Shown piece by piece: positions 1-8,683 of a stretch of 64,000 nucleotides of DNA. Positions within the stretch are counted from its first letter, which is position 1; each line of letters starts with the position of its first letter. Made by a program: the position numbers and the translations under genes. Origin of the DNA: Burkholderiales bacterium (GTDB lineage Bacteria > Pseudomonadota > Gammaproteobacteria > Burkholderiales > Burkholderiaceae_E). The notes beneath the pieces are model-generated. The model was not told the origin of the DNA, searched no databases, and worked only from the letters and a program-made list of their open reading frames with translations. The stretch lies in contig JAPLQE010000066.1 of NCBI GenBank assembly GCA_026399835.1, forward strand, positions 124,001 through 188,000. The letters run 5' to 3'.

Positions 1-648
1 GTCGCGGTCCTGCTGCTGCAGCTCTGGTTCCTCGCCCATGTCGTCTGGTTCAAGTACAACGCGCCGACCAGCACCGCCTTCATGCGCGTGCAGCTCGCCG
101 CGCTGCGCGAGCAGGACCCGAAGGCCGAGATCCGCCACACCTGGACCCCGTACGCCCGGATCTCGCCGCACCTCAAGCGCGCGGTGATCGCCGCCGAGGA
201 TGCCAACTTCACCGAGCACGACGGCGTCGACTGGGAGGCGATCGAGCGCGCCCACGAGCGCAACCAGAAGCGCGGCAAGGTCACGCACGGCGGCTCCACC
301 ATCACCATGCAGCTCGCCAAGAACCTGTTCCTGTCGGGCGAGCGCAGCTACCTGCGCAAGGCGCAGGAGCTGGTCATCACCTTCATGCTCGAGGCGGTGC
401 TCTCCAAGGAGCGCATCCTCGAGCTGTACCTGAACGTCGCCGAGTGGGGCACGGGCGTGTTCGGCTGCGAGGCGGCCGCACAGCGCTGGTTCCGCAGCTC
501 GGCCGAGCGGCTCGGGCCCTCGCAGGCCGCGCGGCTCGCGGCGATGCTGCCCCGGCCCCGCTACTACGACCGCAACCCCGGCTCGGCCACGCTGGCCCGC
601 CGGGCCGAGACCATCCAGCGCTGGATGGGCGGCATCGCGCCACCCTGA
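1..648 (+). CDS. mtgA: Monofunctional peptidoglycan glycosyltransferase MtgA (5' end outside window)
   Basis: Polymerises lipid II into glycan strands on the periplasmic face of the inner membrane. The frame is open from base 1 and starts inside the N-terminal membrane anchor (VAVLLLQLWFLAHVVWF), so the true start lies upstream of the window; the ATG at 82 is internal. GT51 signatures follow in order: EDANFTEHDGVDW with the first catalytic Glu, GGSTITMQLAKNLFLSG, RKAQELVITFMLE and KERILELYLN. No transpeptidase domain follows, and the protein ends about 190 residues after the anchor, which fits MtgA rather than a class A penicillin-binding protein. The next gene on the same strand is 235 bp away and has its own promoter-like sequence. 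Confidence 0.95.
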   Translation, partial: VAVLLLQLWFLAHVVWFKYNAPTSTAFMRVQLAALREQDPKAEIRHTWTPYARISPHLKRAVIAAEDANFTEHDGVDWEAIERAHERNQKRGKVTHGGSTITMQLAKNLFLSGERSYLRKAQELVITFMLEAVLSKERILELYLNVAEWGTGVFGCEAAAQRWFRSSAERLGPSQAARLAAMLPRPRYYDRNPGSATLARRAETIQRWMGGIAPP

Positions 649-731
649 TCACGCCACCCTCAGCGCACACGCCTGGCCGTGCAATTCCGCGTCCGGTCGG
701 CGAAGTGGTGGCGCCTGTCACATCCCGCGCC

Positions 732-858
732 TAGAATGCGCGGCACCGAAGCCACCGCAGCCCCGTCGGGGCTGTGCCGAACGTGAACACGATGTCCGCG
801 TTCGCCCGGACCGCCTCCCGCCGCCTGCGCTGACCCGCGTCGCCCGGCATGGGGCGAC
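732..858 (+). promoter_or_regulatory. mgtE promoter (-10 TAGAAT) and structured 5' leader
   Basis: TAGAAT at 732-737 is a good -10 hexamer; no convincing -35 is visible. The predicted transcript would begin near 744 and carry a leader of about 140 nt. That leader opens with a nested hairpin: outer arms CGGCA (741-745) and TGCCG (775-779), inner arms CAGCCCC (758-764) and GGGGCTG (768-774). A second hairpin, GTCGCCC (839-845) with GGGCGAC (852-858), ends 25 nt before the mgtE start codon. Neither hairpin has a T run. Leaders of magnesium transporters are often regulatory, but this one does not match an M-box that I can recognise. Confidence 0.45.
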
Positions 859-883
859 GGGCGACCCCGATCGACCCGATCCC

Positions 884-2419
884 ATGCCCGAGCCCCATCC
901 GATCCCGGAGACCGACCGCGATCCCGTCGGCGCCGTGCCCCAGCGGCACGACGGGCGCGACGTCGCGACCCCGCGCGACCCCGAGGACGCGCAGCGCGCG
1001 CTGGCCGAGGTCGAGGACCTGCTGCGCCGGTACGAGGTGGTGCGCGAGCAGGCGCGCCACGAGGGGCATTCGCTCGACCCCGAACGGCAGATGCTGGTCG
1101 AGCAGGTGGCGGTCGCCCAGCATCTGGCGCACTTGCGCCTGCGGCTCGATCGGCTGCACCCCGCGGACGTCGCCTACATCCTCGAGGCCCTGCCGCGCGA
1201 CCAGCGGCTGGTGGTCTGGGAACTCGTCAAGGCCGAGCGCGACGGCGAGATCCTGGTCGAGGTGTCCGACTCGGTCCGCGAGACGCTGATCGCCTCGATG
1301 GACCGCGACGAGCTCGTCGCGGCCGCTGGCACGCTCGACACCGACGACCTGGCCGAGATCGCCGAGGACCTGCCGGACGACGTCGTCGAGCAGGTGCGCC
1401 GGCGCCTCACGCCCGAGGAGCGCGAGCAGCTGCGCGCGGCGCTGTCCTATCCCGACGAGTCGGTCGGGGCGCGGATGGACTTCGACCTGGTGACGGTGCG
1501 CGAGGACGTCACGCTCGAGGTGGTGCTGCGCTATCTGCGCCGCTTCGACGCGCTGCCCGACCACACCGACCAGGTCTTCGTCGTCGACCGCCACGACGTG
1601 CTCAAGGGCGCGCTGCCGCTCGACCGGCTGGTGATCAACGATCCCGACGCGCTGGTCGAGGACGTGATGAAGCGCGACGTGCTGTCGCTGCAGGCCTTCG
1701 ACGAGGCCGGCGAGGCCGCGCAGGCCTTCGAGCGCTACGACCTGATCACCGCGCCCGTGGTCGATGCGCGCGGGCGGCTGATCGGGCGCCTGACCGTCGA
1801 CGAGGTGGTCGACGTGATCCGGGAGGAGGGCGAGTCGGAGGTGCTGTCGGCCGCCGGCCTGCGCGACGAGGAGGACCTCTTCGCGTCGATCTGGAACTCG
1901 GCCAAGAACCGCTGGCTGTGGCTGGCGGTGAACCTGGGCACCGCGTTCTTCGCGTCGCGGGTGATCGGTGCGTTCGAGGGCACGATCGAGCGGGTGGTCG
2001 CGCTCGCCGCACTCATGCCGATCGTGGCCGGCATCGCCGGCAACTCGGGCAACCAGACGATGACGCTGTTCATCCGGTCGCTGGCGCTCGGGCAGGTCAC
2101 CGCCGGCAACGCGCTGCGGCTCGCCCGCAAGGAGATGCTGATCGCGCTGCTCAACGGCCTGGTGTGGGGCGGCATCGCCGGCACCTTCGCGTGGCTGCTC
2201 TACCGCGACACGCCGCAGGGGGTCATGCTCGGCGTGACGATGATGCTGGCGATGGTGCTCAACCTGCTGCTGGCGGCGGTGGTCGCGATGGGCGTGCCGC
2301 TCGCGCTGCAGCGGATGGACCGCGACCCCGCGCTCGGCTCCTCGGTGCTGCTGACCTTCTCGACCGACAGCATGGGGTTCTTCATCTTCCTGGGGCTGGC
2401 GACGCTGTTCTTCCGCTGA
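884..2419 (+). CDS. mgtE: Magnesium transporter MgtE
   Basis: Homodimeric Mg2+ channel of the inner membrane, gated by cytosolic Mg2+. The 511-residue protein has the expected order: a charged N-terminal helical domain (about 40-200), two CBS domains (the second around LVEDVMKRDVLSLQAFDEAG and ITAPVVDARGRLIGRLTVDEV), then a C-terminal block of about five membrane segments containing GNSGNQTMTLFIRSLALGQ, the conserved pore-region motif. Residues 1-40 are a variable, Pro/Asp-rich extension; the ATG at 884 is the first start in frame. It is a single gene, convergent with the metallohydrolase that follows (14 bp gap), and is preceded by a structured leader. Confidence 0.95.
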   Translation: MPEPHPIPETDRDPVGAVPQRHDGRDVATPRDPEDAQRALAEVEDLLRRYEVVREQARHEGHSLDPERQMLVEQVAVAQHLAHLRLRLDRLHPADVAYILEALPRDQRLVVWELVKAERDGEILVEVSDSVRETLIASMDRDELVAAAGTLDTDDLAEIAEDLPDDVVEQVRRRLTPEEREQLRAALSYPDESVGARMDFDLVTVREDVTLEVVLRYLRRFDALPDHTDQVFVVDRHDVLKGALPLDRLVINDPDALVEDVMKRDVLSLQAFDEAGEAAQAFERYDLITAPVVDARGRLIGRLTVDEVVDVIREEGESEVLSAAGLRDEEDLFASIWNSAKNRWLWLAVNLGTAFFASRVIGAFEGTIERVVALAALMPIVAGIAGNSGNQTMTLFIRSLALGQVTAGNALRLARKEMLIALLNGLVWGGIAGTFAWLLYRDTPQGVMLGVTMMLAMVLNLLLAAVVAMGVPLALQRMDRDPALGSSVLLTFSTDSMGFFIFLGLATLFFR

Positions 2420-2433
2420 CGCGGCGGGCCGCT

Positions 2434-3795
2434 TCAGGCGAGGTCGGTGGTGTCGCCCATCGCCGGCACCTCGGTGCGCCAGCCGAGCGCCTCGTGCAGC
2501 CGTGCAGCCAGCGCCTGAGCCGCCGCCGGCTCGCCGTGCGTGACCAGCACGCGGCGCGGCGCGGCGGGCATCGCGCGGGCCCAGCGCAGCAGGTCGTCGG
2601 CGTCGGCGTGCGCCGACAGCCCGTGCAGCGTCGCCACCTCCGCGCGGATCTCGTGGTCGGCGCCGTGGATGCGCAGCGTGCGCCGCCCGGCCTGCAGGTC
2701 GGCGCCGCGGGTGCCCGCCGCCTGGTAGCCGGCCAGGACGATCGCATTGCGCGCATCGGGGCCGAGCGCCTTGAGGTGATGGAGCACCCGCCCGCCGGTG
2801 GCCATGCCGCTGGCGGAGATCACGATGCTCGGGAAGCGGCTGCGCACCAGCGCCTTGGAGGCCTCGACGTCGCGCACCATGGTCGCGACCGTGGCCATCG
2901 CCTGCAGCTCGGTGTCGTCGAGACGGTGTCCCTTCGGGAAGCGGCGGTAGAGCTCGGTGGTGTCGACCGCCATCGGGCTGTTCAGGAACACCGGCACGTC
3001 GGGGATCGCGTCGCGCGCCTTGAGCCGCGCGATGACATGCAGCAGCAGCTGCGCGCGGCCCACGGCGAAGGCCGGCATCAGCACCGTGCCGCCGCGCGCG
3101 ACCGTGCGGCGCACGATGGCGGCGAGCGCCTCGGACGGATCGTCTCCGGCGTGCAGCCGGTCGCCGTAGGTGCTCTCGATCACGAGCGTGTCGGCCGCCG
3201 GCGGGTCGGCGGGGTCGCGCATCAGCAGGTCGTCGTAGCGGCCGAGGTCGCCCGAGAACAGCACCGAGGCGCCGTCGAGCGCGAGCCGGACGCTGGACGC
3301 GCCGAGGATGTGGCCGGCGTGGGTCAGGCGCGCGGCCGCGCCCTGCCCGAGCGGCAGGTCCTCGCCGAAGCGCACCGTGCGCAGGCGCTTGAGCGCACGC
3401 CGCGCGTCCTCCTCGGTGTACAGGGGCAGCGCGGGATGGTGCTTCGAGAAGCCCTTGCGGTTCGCGTACTCGGCGTCCTCCTCCTGGAGGTGGCCGCTGT
3501 CCGGCAGCAGCAGGCCGCACAGCTCGCTCGTCGCATGGGTGCACCAGACCGGGCCGGCGAAGCCGTCCCGCACCAGCGCCGGCAGGTAGCCGGAGTGATC
3601 GAGGTGGGCATGGGTGAGGATCACCGCGTCGAGCGAGCGCGGATCGACGGGCGGTGCGGCCCAGTTCATCAGCCGCAGCGACTTCAGCCCCTGGAACAGC
3701 CCGCAGTCGACGAGCACGCGCAGGCCGCGATGCTCGATGAGGTACTTCGAGCCGGTGACGGTGCCGGCGGCGCCGAGGACGCTCAGCCGCGGCAT
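2434..3795 (-). CDS. Beta-CASP metallo-beta-lactamase-fold nuclease-like protein
   Basis: Zinc-dependent hydrolase of the MBL-fold/beta-CASP group (YSH1/CPSF73-like; bacterial members are RNA-processing exonucleases). In the 453 residues the metal motif THAHLDHSG covers residues 61-69 (H62, H64, D66, H67). Further ligands and beta-CASP signatures follow: LTHAGHILGASS, FSGDLGRYDD, VIESTYGDR, VFLNSPMAVDTTELY, ISASGMATGGRVLHHL and the C-terminal GLSAHAD and LVTHGEP. Length and motif order are complete. It is transcribed away from the Bug receptor gene; a TATGAT -10-like sequence on this strand at 3848-3843 gives a leader of about 40 nt. Whether the substrate is RNA cannot be read from the sequence. 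Confidence 0.9.
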   Translation of the reverse strand: MPRLSVLGAAGTVTGSKYLIEHRGLRVLVDCGLFQGLKSLRLMNWAAPPVDPRSLDAVILTHAHLDHSGYLPALVRDGFAGPVWCTHATSELCGLLLPDSGHLQEEDAEYANRKGFSKHHPALPLYTEEDARRALKRLRTVRFGEDLPLGQGAAARLTHAGHILGASSVRLALDGASVLFSGDLGRYDDLLMRDPADPPAADTLVIESTYGDRLHAGDDPSEALAAIVRRTVARGGTVLMPAFAVGRAQLLLHVIARLKARDAIPDVPVFLNSPMAVDTTELYRRFPKGHRLDDTELQAMATVATMVRDVEASKALVRSRFPSIVISASGMATGGRVLHHLKALGPDARNAIVLAGYQAAGTRGADLQAGRRTLRIHGADHEIRAEVATLHGLSAHADADDLLRWARAMPAAPRRVLVTHGEPAAAQALAARLHEALGWRTEVPAMGDTTDLA

Positions 3796-3974
3796 CGTCG
3801 GGAGACCGGGACTGCGGTCGGGCGCGCAAGGTGCATCGGTCGATCATACGCGCGGTGCGAGCGTGGCCGCGGCCCTGTCCGGCGCAGGGTGGCTCGTGGC
3901 ACGCGCGGTACCATGCGCCGAAGCCGGCGACCGACCGGCCGACCACCGTCGGCACGCATCCGAGGAGCCGCCCC

Positions 3975-4979
3975 ATGTCCCGACCGCTGCGCCGCCGCGC
4001 ACTGATCGCCATTACCGCCGCGACCGCGTCGCCGCTGCTGGCACCCGCCGCTGCCCGCGCCCAGTCGCAGCCGGGCGGGGCCTGGCCCTCGAAGCCGCTT
4101 CGCATCATGGTCGGCGCCAATGCCGGCGGCGGCACCGACATCATCGCGCGCATGCTCGCCGAGAAGCTGTCGGCCGCGCTCGGCCAGCAGGTCGTGGTCG
4201 AGAACCGGCCGGGTGCCTCGAACACCATCGCGGCGGACCTCACCGCCAAGGCGCCGCCCGACGGCCACACGCTGCTCGCCGCGACGAACACCGGGCAGGC
4301 GATCGCGCCGCACCTGATCAAGCTCGCCTTCGATCCGATCCGCGACATCGCGCCGATCGCGCTGATCGTCAACGTGCCGAACGTGCTGGTGATCAACCCG
4401 GCGCTGCCGGTCAAGAGCGTCGCCGACCTGGTCGCGCTCGCGAAGGCGAAGCCCGGCGAGCTGAAGTACGCCTCCTCCGGCGTCGGCAGCACCCAGCACA
4501 TCGCCGGCGAGGCCTTCGCCGCCGCCACCGGCACGAAGCTCGTGCACGTGCCCTACAAGGGCAGCGCGCAGGCCCACCTCGACCTGATGTCGGGGCAGGT
4601 CGAGACGATGTTCGACACCACCTCGTCGGCGATCCAGCACATCCGCTCGGGCAAGCTGCGCGCGCTCGCGATCACGACGCCGAAGCGCTCGCCCGAGCTG
4701 CCCGAGCTGCCGACGCTCGCCGAGGCCGGCGTGGCCGGTGCCGAGATGGCCACCTGGTACGGCCTGTTCGTGACCGGCGGCACGCCGCAGCCGGTGATCG
4801 ACCGGCTCACCGCCGAGGTCGGCCGAGTGCTGCAGATGCCCGACGTGCAGGCCAGGCTGCGCGGGCTGGGCGGCGAGCCCGGCACGCTCACGCGCGAGCA
4901 GTTCGGCGCGCTCAATCGGGCCGAGTTCGAGCGCTTCGGCAAGCTGATCCGGGACGCCGGGATCAAGCTCGACCAGTGA
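3975..4979 (+). CDS. Bug-family (TctC-like) periplasmic solute-binding protein
   Basis: Extracytoplasmic receptor of the Bug family, which is greatly expanded in Burkholderiales and binds carboxylates or related small solutes; most members have no linked transporter, and none is present here. The start is the ATG at 3975, preceded by GAGGAG at 3962-3967; it gives MSRPLRRRALIA followed by a hydrophobic stretch ending in AARAQ, a secretion signal with an RRR cluster that may be Tat-type. Mature-domain signatures are complete: WPSKPLRIMVGANAGGGTD, VVENRPGASNTIAAD, KPGELKYASSG, HVPYKGSAQAHLDL and a C-terminal LPTLAEAGV region. At 334 residues it is a normal length, and it serves as the internal reference for the damaged paralogue at 57198-58094. 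Confidence 0.9.
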   Translation: MSRPLRRRALIAITAATASPLLAPAAARAQSQPGGAWPSKPLRIMVGANAGGGTDIIARMLAEKLSAALGQQVVVENRPGASNTIAADLTAKAPPDGHTLLAATNTGQAIAPHLIKLAFDPIRDIAPIALIVNVPNVLVINPALPVKSVADLVALAKAKPGELKYASSGVGSTQHIAGEAFAAATGTKLVHVPYKGSAQAHLDLMSGQVETMFDTTSSAIQHIRSGKLRALAITTPKRSPELPELPTLAEAGVAGAEMATWYGLFVTGGTPQPVIDRLTAEVGRVLQMPDVQARLRGLGGEPGTLTREQFGALNRAEFERFGKLIRDAGIKLDQ

Positions 4980-5034
4980 GCCGGGCCGGGCCGCGCGGAC
5001 GGGGCCGGCGCGCACCCCGCGCCCGTCGCGAGGC

Positions 5035-5841
5035 TCAGGTCAGCAGCGTCTCGCGCAGCGCCTCGCGCAGCGGCGCATCCACGCCCGCGGCCGTCAGGTA
5101 GCCGTCCAGCGAGCCGTGCCCGCGCTCGGCGGTGCGCAGGGCGGTGTCCAGCCAGTCGGCGCGCACGTCGGCGATCGTCTCGATCGCCTCGCGCATGCGC
5201 GCGCTCGGCGTCTCCCCGGACAGCGCGATCAGCATGTCGGCGAGCGCGGCGGGCGGACGCCTGCGGGCGCTCTCGAGGTAGTCGTCGACGATCGCCTCGC
5301 GTGGCACGCCGAGCGCGGCCAGCAGCATCGCGACCACGAATCCGGTGCGGTCCTTGCCGGCCGTGCAGTGCACCAGCACCCGGGCCGGGCCCTCGCCGCG
5401 CCGCGCCAGCCGTCGCGCGGCCTCGTGCACCGCGGGTGCGAGCGCCGCCGGCATCCGGCCGTAGGTCTCGGTCATCCAGCGGTGCGCGCCGCCCGCGTCG
5501 AACTCCGTCTCGGCGAGCTGCACCCGCCAGCCGCCGGCGCGGACCGCCTGCAGGTCGGGCAGCACGTCGAAGGTCAGGACCTCGCGCGGCGCGCGCGCCG
5601 GCCAGCGGCTCGGCATCTGGCTGCGCTCGTCGTCGCGCCGCAGGTCGAGCACCGCGCCGATGTCCAGCGAGGCGAAGGTCTCGCGGTCGGCATCGGTGAG
5701 GCGGTGCAGCGCGTCGGAGCGGAAGATGCGCGCCGCGCGCAGCCGGCCGCCCGCCACGGGCAGCGGTTCGACGGCGCGGAAGTTGGGGGCGCCTTCGAGG
5801 CGCGGGACCGGGTCGGGGGAGGCGGGGGGGGCGTCTTGCAT
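5035..5841 (-). CDS. Tyrosine/dual-specificity protein phosphatase family (Y_phosphatase3)
   Basis: Cysteine-dependent phosphatase. The P-loop HCTAGKDRTGF puts the nucleophile at C159 and the phosphate-binding Arg at R165. The N-terminal FRSDALHRLTDAD and VLDLRRDDER blocks are characteristic of the bacterial tyrosine/serine phosphatase family related to MptpB. No signal peptide is seen, so it is probably cytoplasmic. It is 268 residues long. It lies 71 bp downstream of the marR gene on the same strand and might be read from the marR promoter; an independent function is equally possible. The physiological substrate cannot be inferred. Confidence 0.88.
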   Translation of the reverse strand: MQDAPPASPDPVPRLEGAPNFRAVEPLPVAGGRLRAARIFRSDALHRLTDADRETFASLDIGAVLDLRRDDERSQMPSRWPARAPREVLTFDVLPDLQAVRAGGWRVQLAETEFDAGGAHRWMTETYGRMPAALAPAVHEAARRLARRGEGPARVLVHCTAGKDRTGFVVAMLLAALGVPREAIVDDYLESARRRPPAALADMLIALSGETPSARMREAIETIADVRADWLDTALRTAERGHGSLDGYLTAAGVDAPLREALRETLLT

Positions 5842-5912
5842 TCACCGAGTATCGCACCGACGCCGCGGCGGACTCCGGGCGCGTTCCGGTGCGCCGGGGC
5901 CGCAACGCCCCG

Positions 5913-6377
5913 TCAGGCCCGGTCCGCGTCCGGGTCCGCCTCGCCGTCGTCGAGCAGGGCCAGCCCGTCGTCGATCAGCGCGTGCAGCGCCGCGACGCGC
6001 TCGGCACCGAGCCGCTCGCGCAGCGCGAACTGGGCGCGCTTCCAGTGGCGGCGTGCCTCGAGCTGCTTGGCCCGCCCGGCGGCGGTCGGCGTCACCAGCC
6101 GGCTGCGGGCATCGGCGCCTGGGCCCTGCTCGACCCAGCCCTGATCGATCAGCACGCGCAGGTTGCGGGTCAGCGTGGAGGCGTCCAGCCCCATGCTGCG
6201 CGCCAGCTCGGCCGGCTGCACCGGCGCCCGCTCGATCACGTTCGACAGCAGCGAGAACTGCGTGCCCTTGAGGCCCGCCTGCGCGAATTCGGCGTCGTAG
6301 AGGCGGGCGACCGCGCGCAGCAGCTGGCGCAGCTTGAAGTTCGTGCAGCCCCTCGGTTGGACAACGGCGTCGGCCAT
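5913..6377 (-). CDS. MarR-family transcriptional regulator
   Basis: Winged-helix regulator of 154 residues. CTNFKLRQLLRAVARLYDAE at the N-terminus is typical of a MarR subgroup; the DNA-binding core is PVQPAELARSMGLDASTLTR followed by NLRVLIDQGWVEQ and the wing GADARSRLVTPTAAG. It is transcribed away from a MATE efflux gene, the usual arrangement for a MarR repressor and the pump it controls. Its own promoter (6384-6411) holds a perfect 19-bp palindrome between the -35 and -10, a likely autoregulatory operator. The predicted transcription start falls on or next to the ATG at 6377, so the mRNA may be leaderless. Confidence 0.92.
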   Translation of the reverse strand: MADAVVQPRGCTNFKLRQLLRAVARLYDAEFAQAGLKGTQFSLLSNVIERAPVQPAELARSMGLDASTLTRNLRVLIDQGWVEQGPGADARSRLVTPTAAGRAKQLEARRHWKRAQFALRERLGAERVAALHALIDDGLALLDDGEADPDADRA

Positions 6378-6383
6378 GGGTAC

Positions 6384-6411
6384 ATTGTATCTGCAACGAT
6401 TGCAGATGCAA
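6384..6411 (-). promoter_or_regulatory. marR promoter with a perfect 19-bp palindromic operator
   Basis: On the minus strand TTGCAT (6411-6406) and TACAAT (6389-6384) are separated by 16 bp, a near-consensus sigma70 promoter. Within and just overlapping it lies ATCTGCAACGATTGCAGAT (6389-6407), a perfect inverted repeat with 8-bp arms and a 3-bp centre. A palindrome between -35 and -10 of a marR gene, facing a pump gene, is the classical position for MarR repression. The divergent MATE gene starts 57 bp from the palindrome, so one bound dimer could affect both directions. Confidence 0.8.
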
Positions 6412-6463
6412 CCTTCACGGGGCGGTCCGCCTGCCCGCCCATCCGCGCCGATCCCGAGGCCTC

Positions 6464-7855
6464 ATGTCGCTCACCTCCGGCCCGATCCTGCCGACCCTGC
6501 TTCGCCTGGCGCTGCCCAATGTGCTGGCGATGACGATGACGGTCGCGGTCGGCGTCGCAGAGACGCGCTACGTCGGCCTGCTCGGCACCGCGCCGCTCGC
6601 CGCGATGGCGCTGGTGTTCCCGTTCGCGATGCTGGTGCAGATGATGTCGGCCGGCGCGATGGGCGGCGGGGTCTCGTCCGCCGTGAGCCGCGCGCTCGGC
6701 GCGAAGGATCCCGAGCGCGCGCGCACCCTCGCCCTGCACGCGGTGGTGATCGGCGCGGTCGCAGGGCTGCTCACCTCGGTGCTCTTCCTCGCGTTCGGTC
6801 CGGCGCTCTATCACGCGCTCGGCGGCCGCGGCGAGGTGCTCGAGCAGGCCGCCCGCTACTCCGGCGTGCTGTTCTTCGGCGCGGTGCTGATCTGGCTGCT
6901 CAACACGCTCGCCTCAGTGCTGCGAGGCACCGGCGACATGCGCGTGCCCTCGGTCACGCTGCTGGTGTCGTCGGCGCTGCAGATCGCGATCGGCGGAGCG
7001 CTCGGCCTCGGCCTCGGCCCGATCCCGAGCTACGGCATGCCCGGCATCGCGGTCGGCCAGATCGTCGCGACCGGCGTTGGCGTCGCCTTCCTCGTCTGGT
7101 GGCTCGGCAGCGGCCGGGCGCGGATGACCCTGAGCCTGCGCGGCTTCACGATGCGCGGCGACATGTTCGCCGACATCCTGAAGGTGGGGGCGCTCGCCTG
7201 CCTGTCGCCGGTGCAGTCGGTGCTGACCGTGCTGATCTTCACCGGGCTGGTCGCGCGGCTCGGCGTGGCCGAGCTCGCCGGCTACGGCATCGGGCAGCGG
7301 CTCGAGTTCCTGCTGATCCCGATCGCCTTCGGCATCGGTGTCGCATCGGTGCCGATGGTCGGCATGGCGATCGGGGCCGGCGACGTCGCCCGGGCGCGGC
7401 GCGTGGCCTGGACCGCCGGCAGCGTGTCGGCGGTGATGCTCGGCGTGCTCGGCGCGATCGTGTCCATCGCGCCGGACGCTTGGGCGATGCTGTTCACCCG
7501 CGACGAGACGGTGCTCGTCCACGCGCGCTCGTACCTGCGCTGGGCGGGTCCCGCATTCGCCGCCTTCGGCTTCGGGCTCACCCTCTACTTCGCGTCGCAG
7601 GGGTCCGGCAAGGTGCTCGGCCCGGTGCTCGCCTCCACCGTTCGGCTGGTGCTGGTCGCCGCGGTCGGTGGCTGGCTGGCGACCCACCATGCCGAGGCGT
7701 GGCAGTACTTCGCGCTGGTCGCGGCGGCGATGCTCGTCTACGGTGCCGGCACCGCGCTGGCGATCCGGGTGACGCCCTGGCGGGCGACGCCTCGGGCGGC
7801 CGCGCCGCCCTCGCCCCCCGGCCCCTCGGCGCCTTCCTCAACCGTGTCCCGGTGA
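6464..7855 (+). CDS. MATE-family multidrug/cation efflux transporter
   Basis: Twelve-segment inner-membrane antiporter of the MATE superfamily, normally exporting cationic drugs or dyes in exchange for Na+ or H+. The 463-residue protein has the two-fold repeat of the family: the first half opens with GPILPTLLRLALPNVLAMTM and MGGGVSSAVSRALGAKDPERA, and the second half with LVARLGVAELAGYGIGQRLE. The C-terminal tail is Ala/Pro-rich and cytoplasmic. The start at 6464 follows a GAGG purine run. The divergent marR gene with its palindromic operator suggests ligand-responsive control. The substrate is unknown. Confidence 0.92.
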   Translation: MSLTSGPILPTLLRLALPNVLAMTMTVAVGVAETRYVGLLGTAPLAAMALVFPFAMLVQMMSAGAMGGGVSSAVSRALGAKDPERARTLALHAVVIGAVAGLLTSVLFLAFGPALYHALGGRGEVLEQAARYSGVLFFGAVLIWLLNTLASVLRGTGDMRVPSVTLLVSSALQIAIGGALGLGLGPIPSYGMPGIAVGQIVATGVGVAFLVWWLGSGRARMTLSLRGFTMRGDMFADILKVGALACLSPVQSVLTVLIFTGLVARLGVAELAGYGIGQRLEFLLIPIAFGIGVASVPMVGMAIGAGDVARARRVAWTAGSVSAVMLGVLGAIVSIAPDAWAMLFTRDETVLVHARSYLRWAGPAFAAFGFGLTLYFASQGSGKVLGPVLASTVRLVLVAAVGGWLATHHAEAWQYFALVAAAMLVYGAGTALAIRVTPWRATPRAAAPPSPPGPSAPSSTVSR

Positions 7856-7883
7856 CGCCGAACCCCTCCGCCGCACCGCTGCC

Positions 7884-8556
7884 ATGACCGACGCCCCCAT
7901 TCCCGTGCATCCCCTCGACCAGGCCCTGCACCTCGCCCCGCTCGGCGAGCACCGCTTCCGGGGCGAGACCACCGCACCCTGGGCGAACATGGTCGGTCCG
8001 TTCGGCGGGGTCACGGCAGCCGTGCTGCTGCGGGCTGCGATGGACCATCCCGAGCGGCTGGGCGACCCGCTGGCGCTGACCGTCGACGATGCCGGTCCGG
8101 TCGCGGCCGGCGCGTTCGAGATCGAGGCGCGGCCGGCGCGCACCAACCGCGGCACCCAGCACTGGAGCCTCGTGCAGCTCCAGGGCGGGCAGCTCGCCAC
8201 GACCGCGACCGCGGTGTTCGCGGTGCGCCGCGACACCTGGTCCGCGTCCGAGCTGACGATGCCCGAGGTGCCGCCCGCGGCGCAGGTCGCGATCGCCGCG
8301 CCGCGCCAAGGGCTCGAATGGCCGAATCGCTACGAGATGCGCTTCGTCGAGGGCGGCTGGCCCGACCTGGAGGCTGGCGACGAGCTGCCCGACTCGCGCA
8401 CCGCGATGTGGATCCGCGACCTGCCCGAGCGCCCGCTGGACGCCCCGGCGCTCGCCGCGATCTGCGATGCCTTCTACCCCAGGGTGTTCCGGCGCCGCCG
8501 GCGCTTCACGCCGATCGGCACGGTGTCGATCCCAGGTCGTCTACTACCGGGACTGA
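7884..8556 (+). pseudogene. Acyl-CoA thioesterase-like (double hot-dog) gene with internal frameshifting deletion
   Basis: The first about 210 residues read as a TesB-like thioesterase-family protein (GHRFRGETT-like N-terminus, NMVGPFGGVTAAVLLRA, NRGTQHWSLVQLQ, FTPIGTVS). Family members then continue with the rest of the second hot-dog domain and end in a motif close to QVVYYRD. Here that ending is present at 8533-8556 but in a different frame, directly after FTPIGTVS at about 8530. The present frame instead runs on to 8612 with an unrelated tail (IPGRLLPGLTG and so on). The simplest reading is a deletion of roughly 60 codons, not a multiple of three, joining the middle of the gene to its 3' end. 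An assembly error would look the same. It follows the MATE gene by 28 bp. Confidence 0.72.
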
Positions 8557-8683
8557 CCGGTACCGGGCGCCCCGATGCGGCGCGCCGGCAACAGTTGTCT
8601 TTATGCCTGTGAAATCGGGTATCTCCGCACACTCGTGGGGCCGGCCCGGGGTTACGCTTGCCGTTCCTCAAGAAAGAAACGCC

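Noticed and set aside
3899-3914. TGGCACGCGCGGTACC upstream of the first Bug gene as a sigma54 promoter
   Set aside because: The -24 half is good, but the -12 half lacks TTGC at the required spacing.
731-4534. A 1267-codon reverse-strand open frame across mgtE, the metallohydrolase and the Bug gene
   Set aside because: It has no domain-like sequence and overlaps three well-supported genes in other frames.
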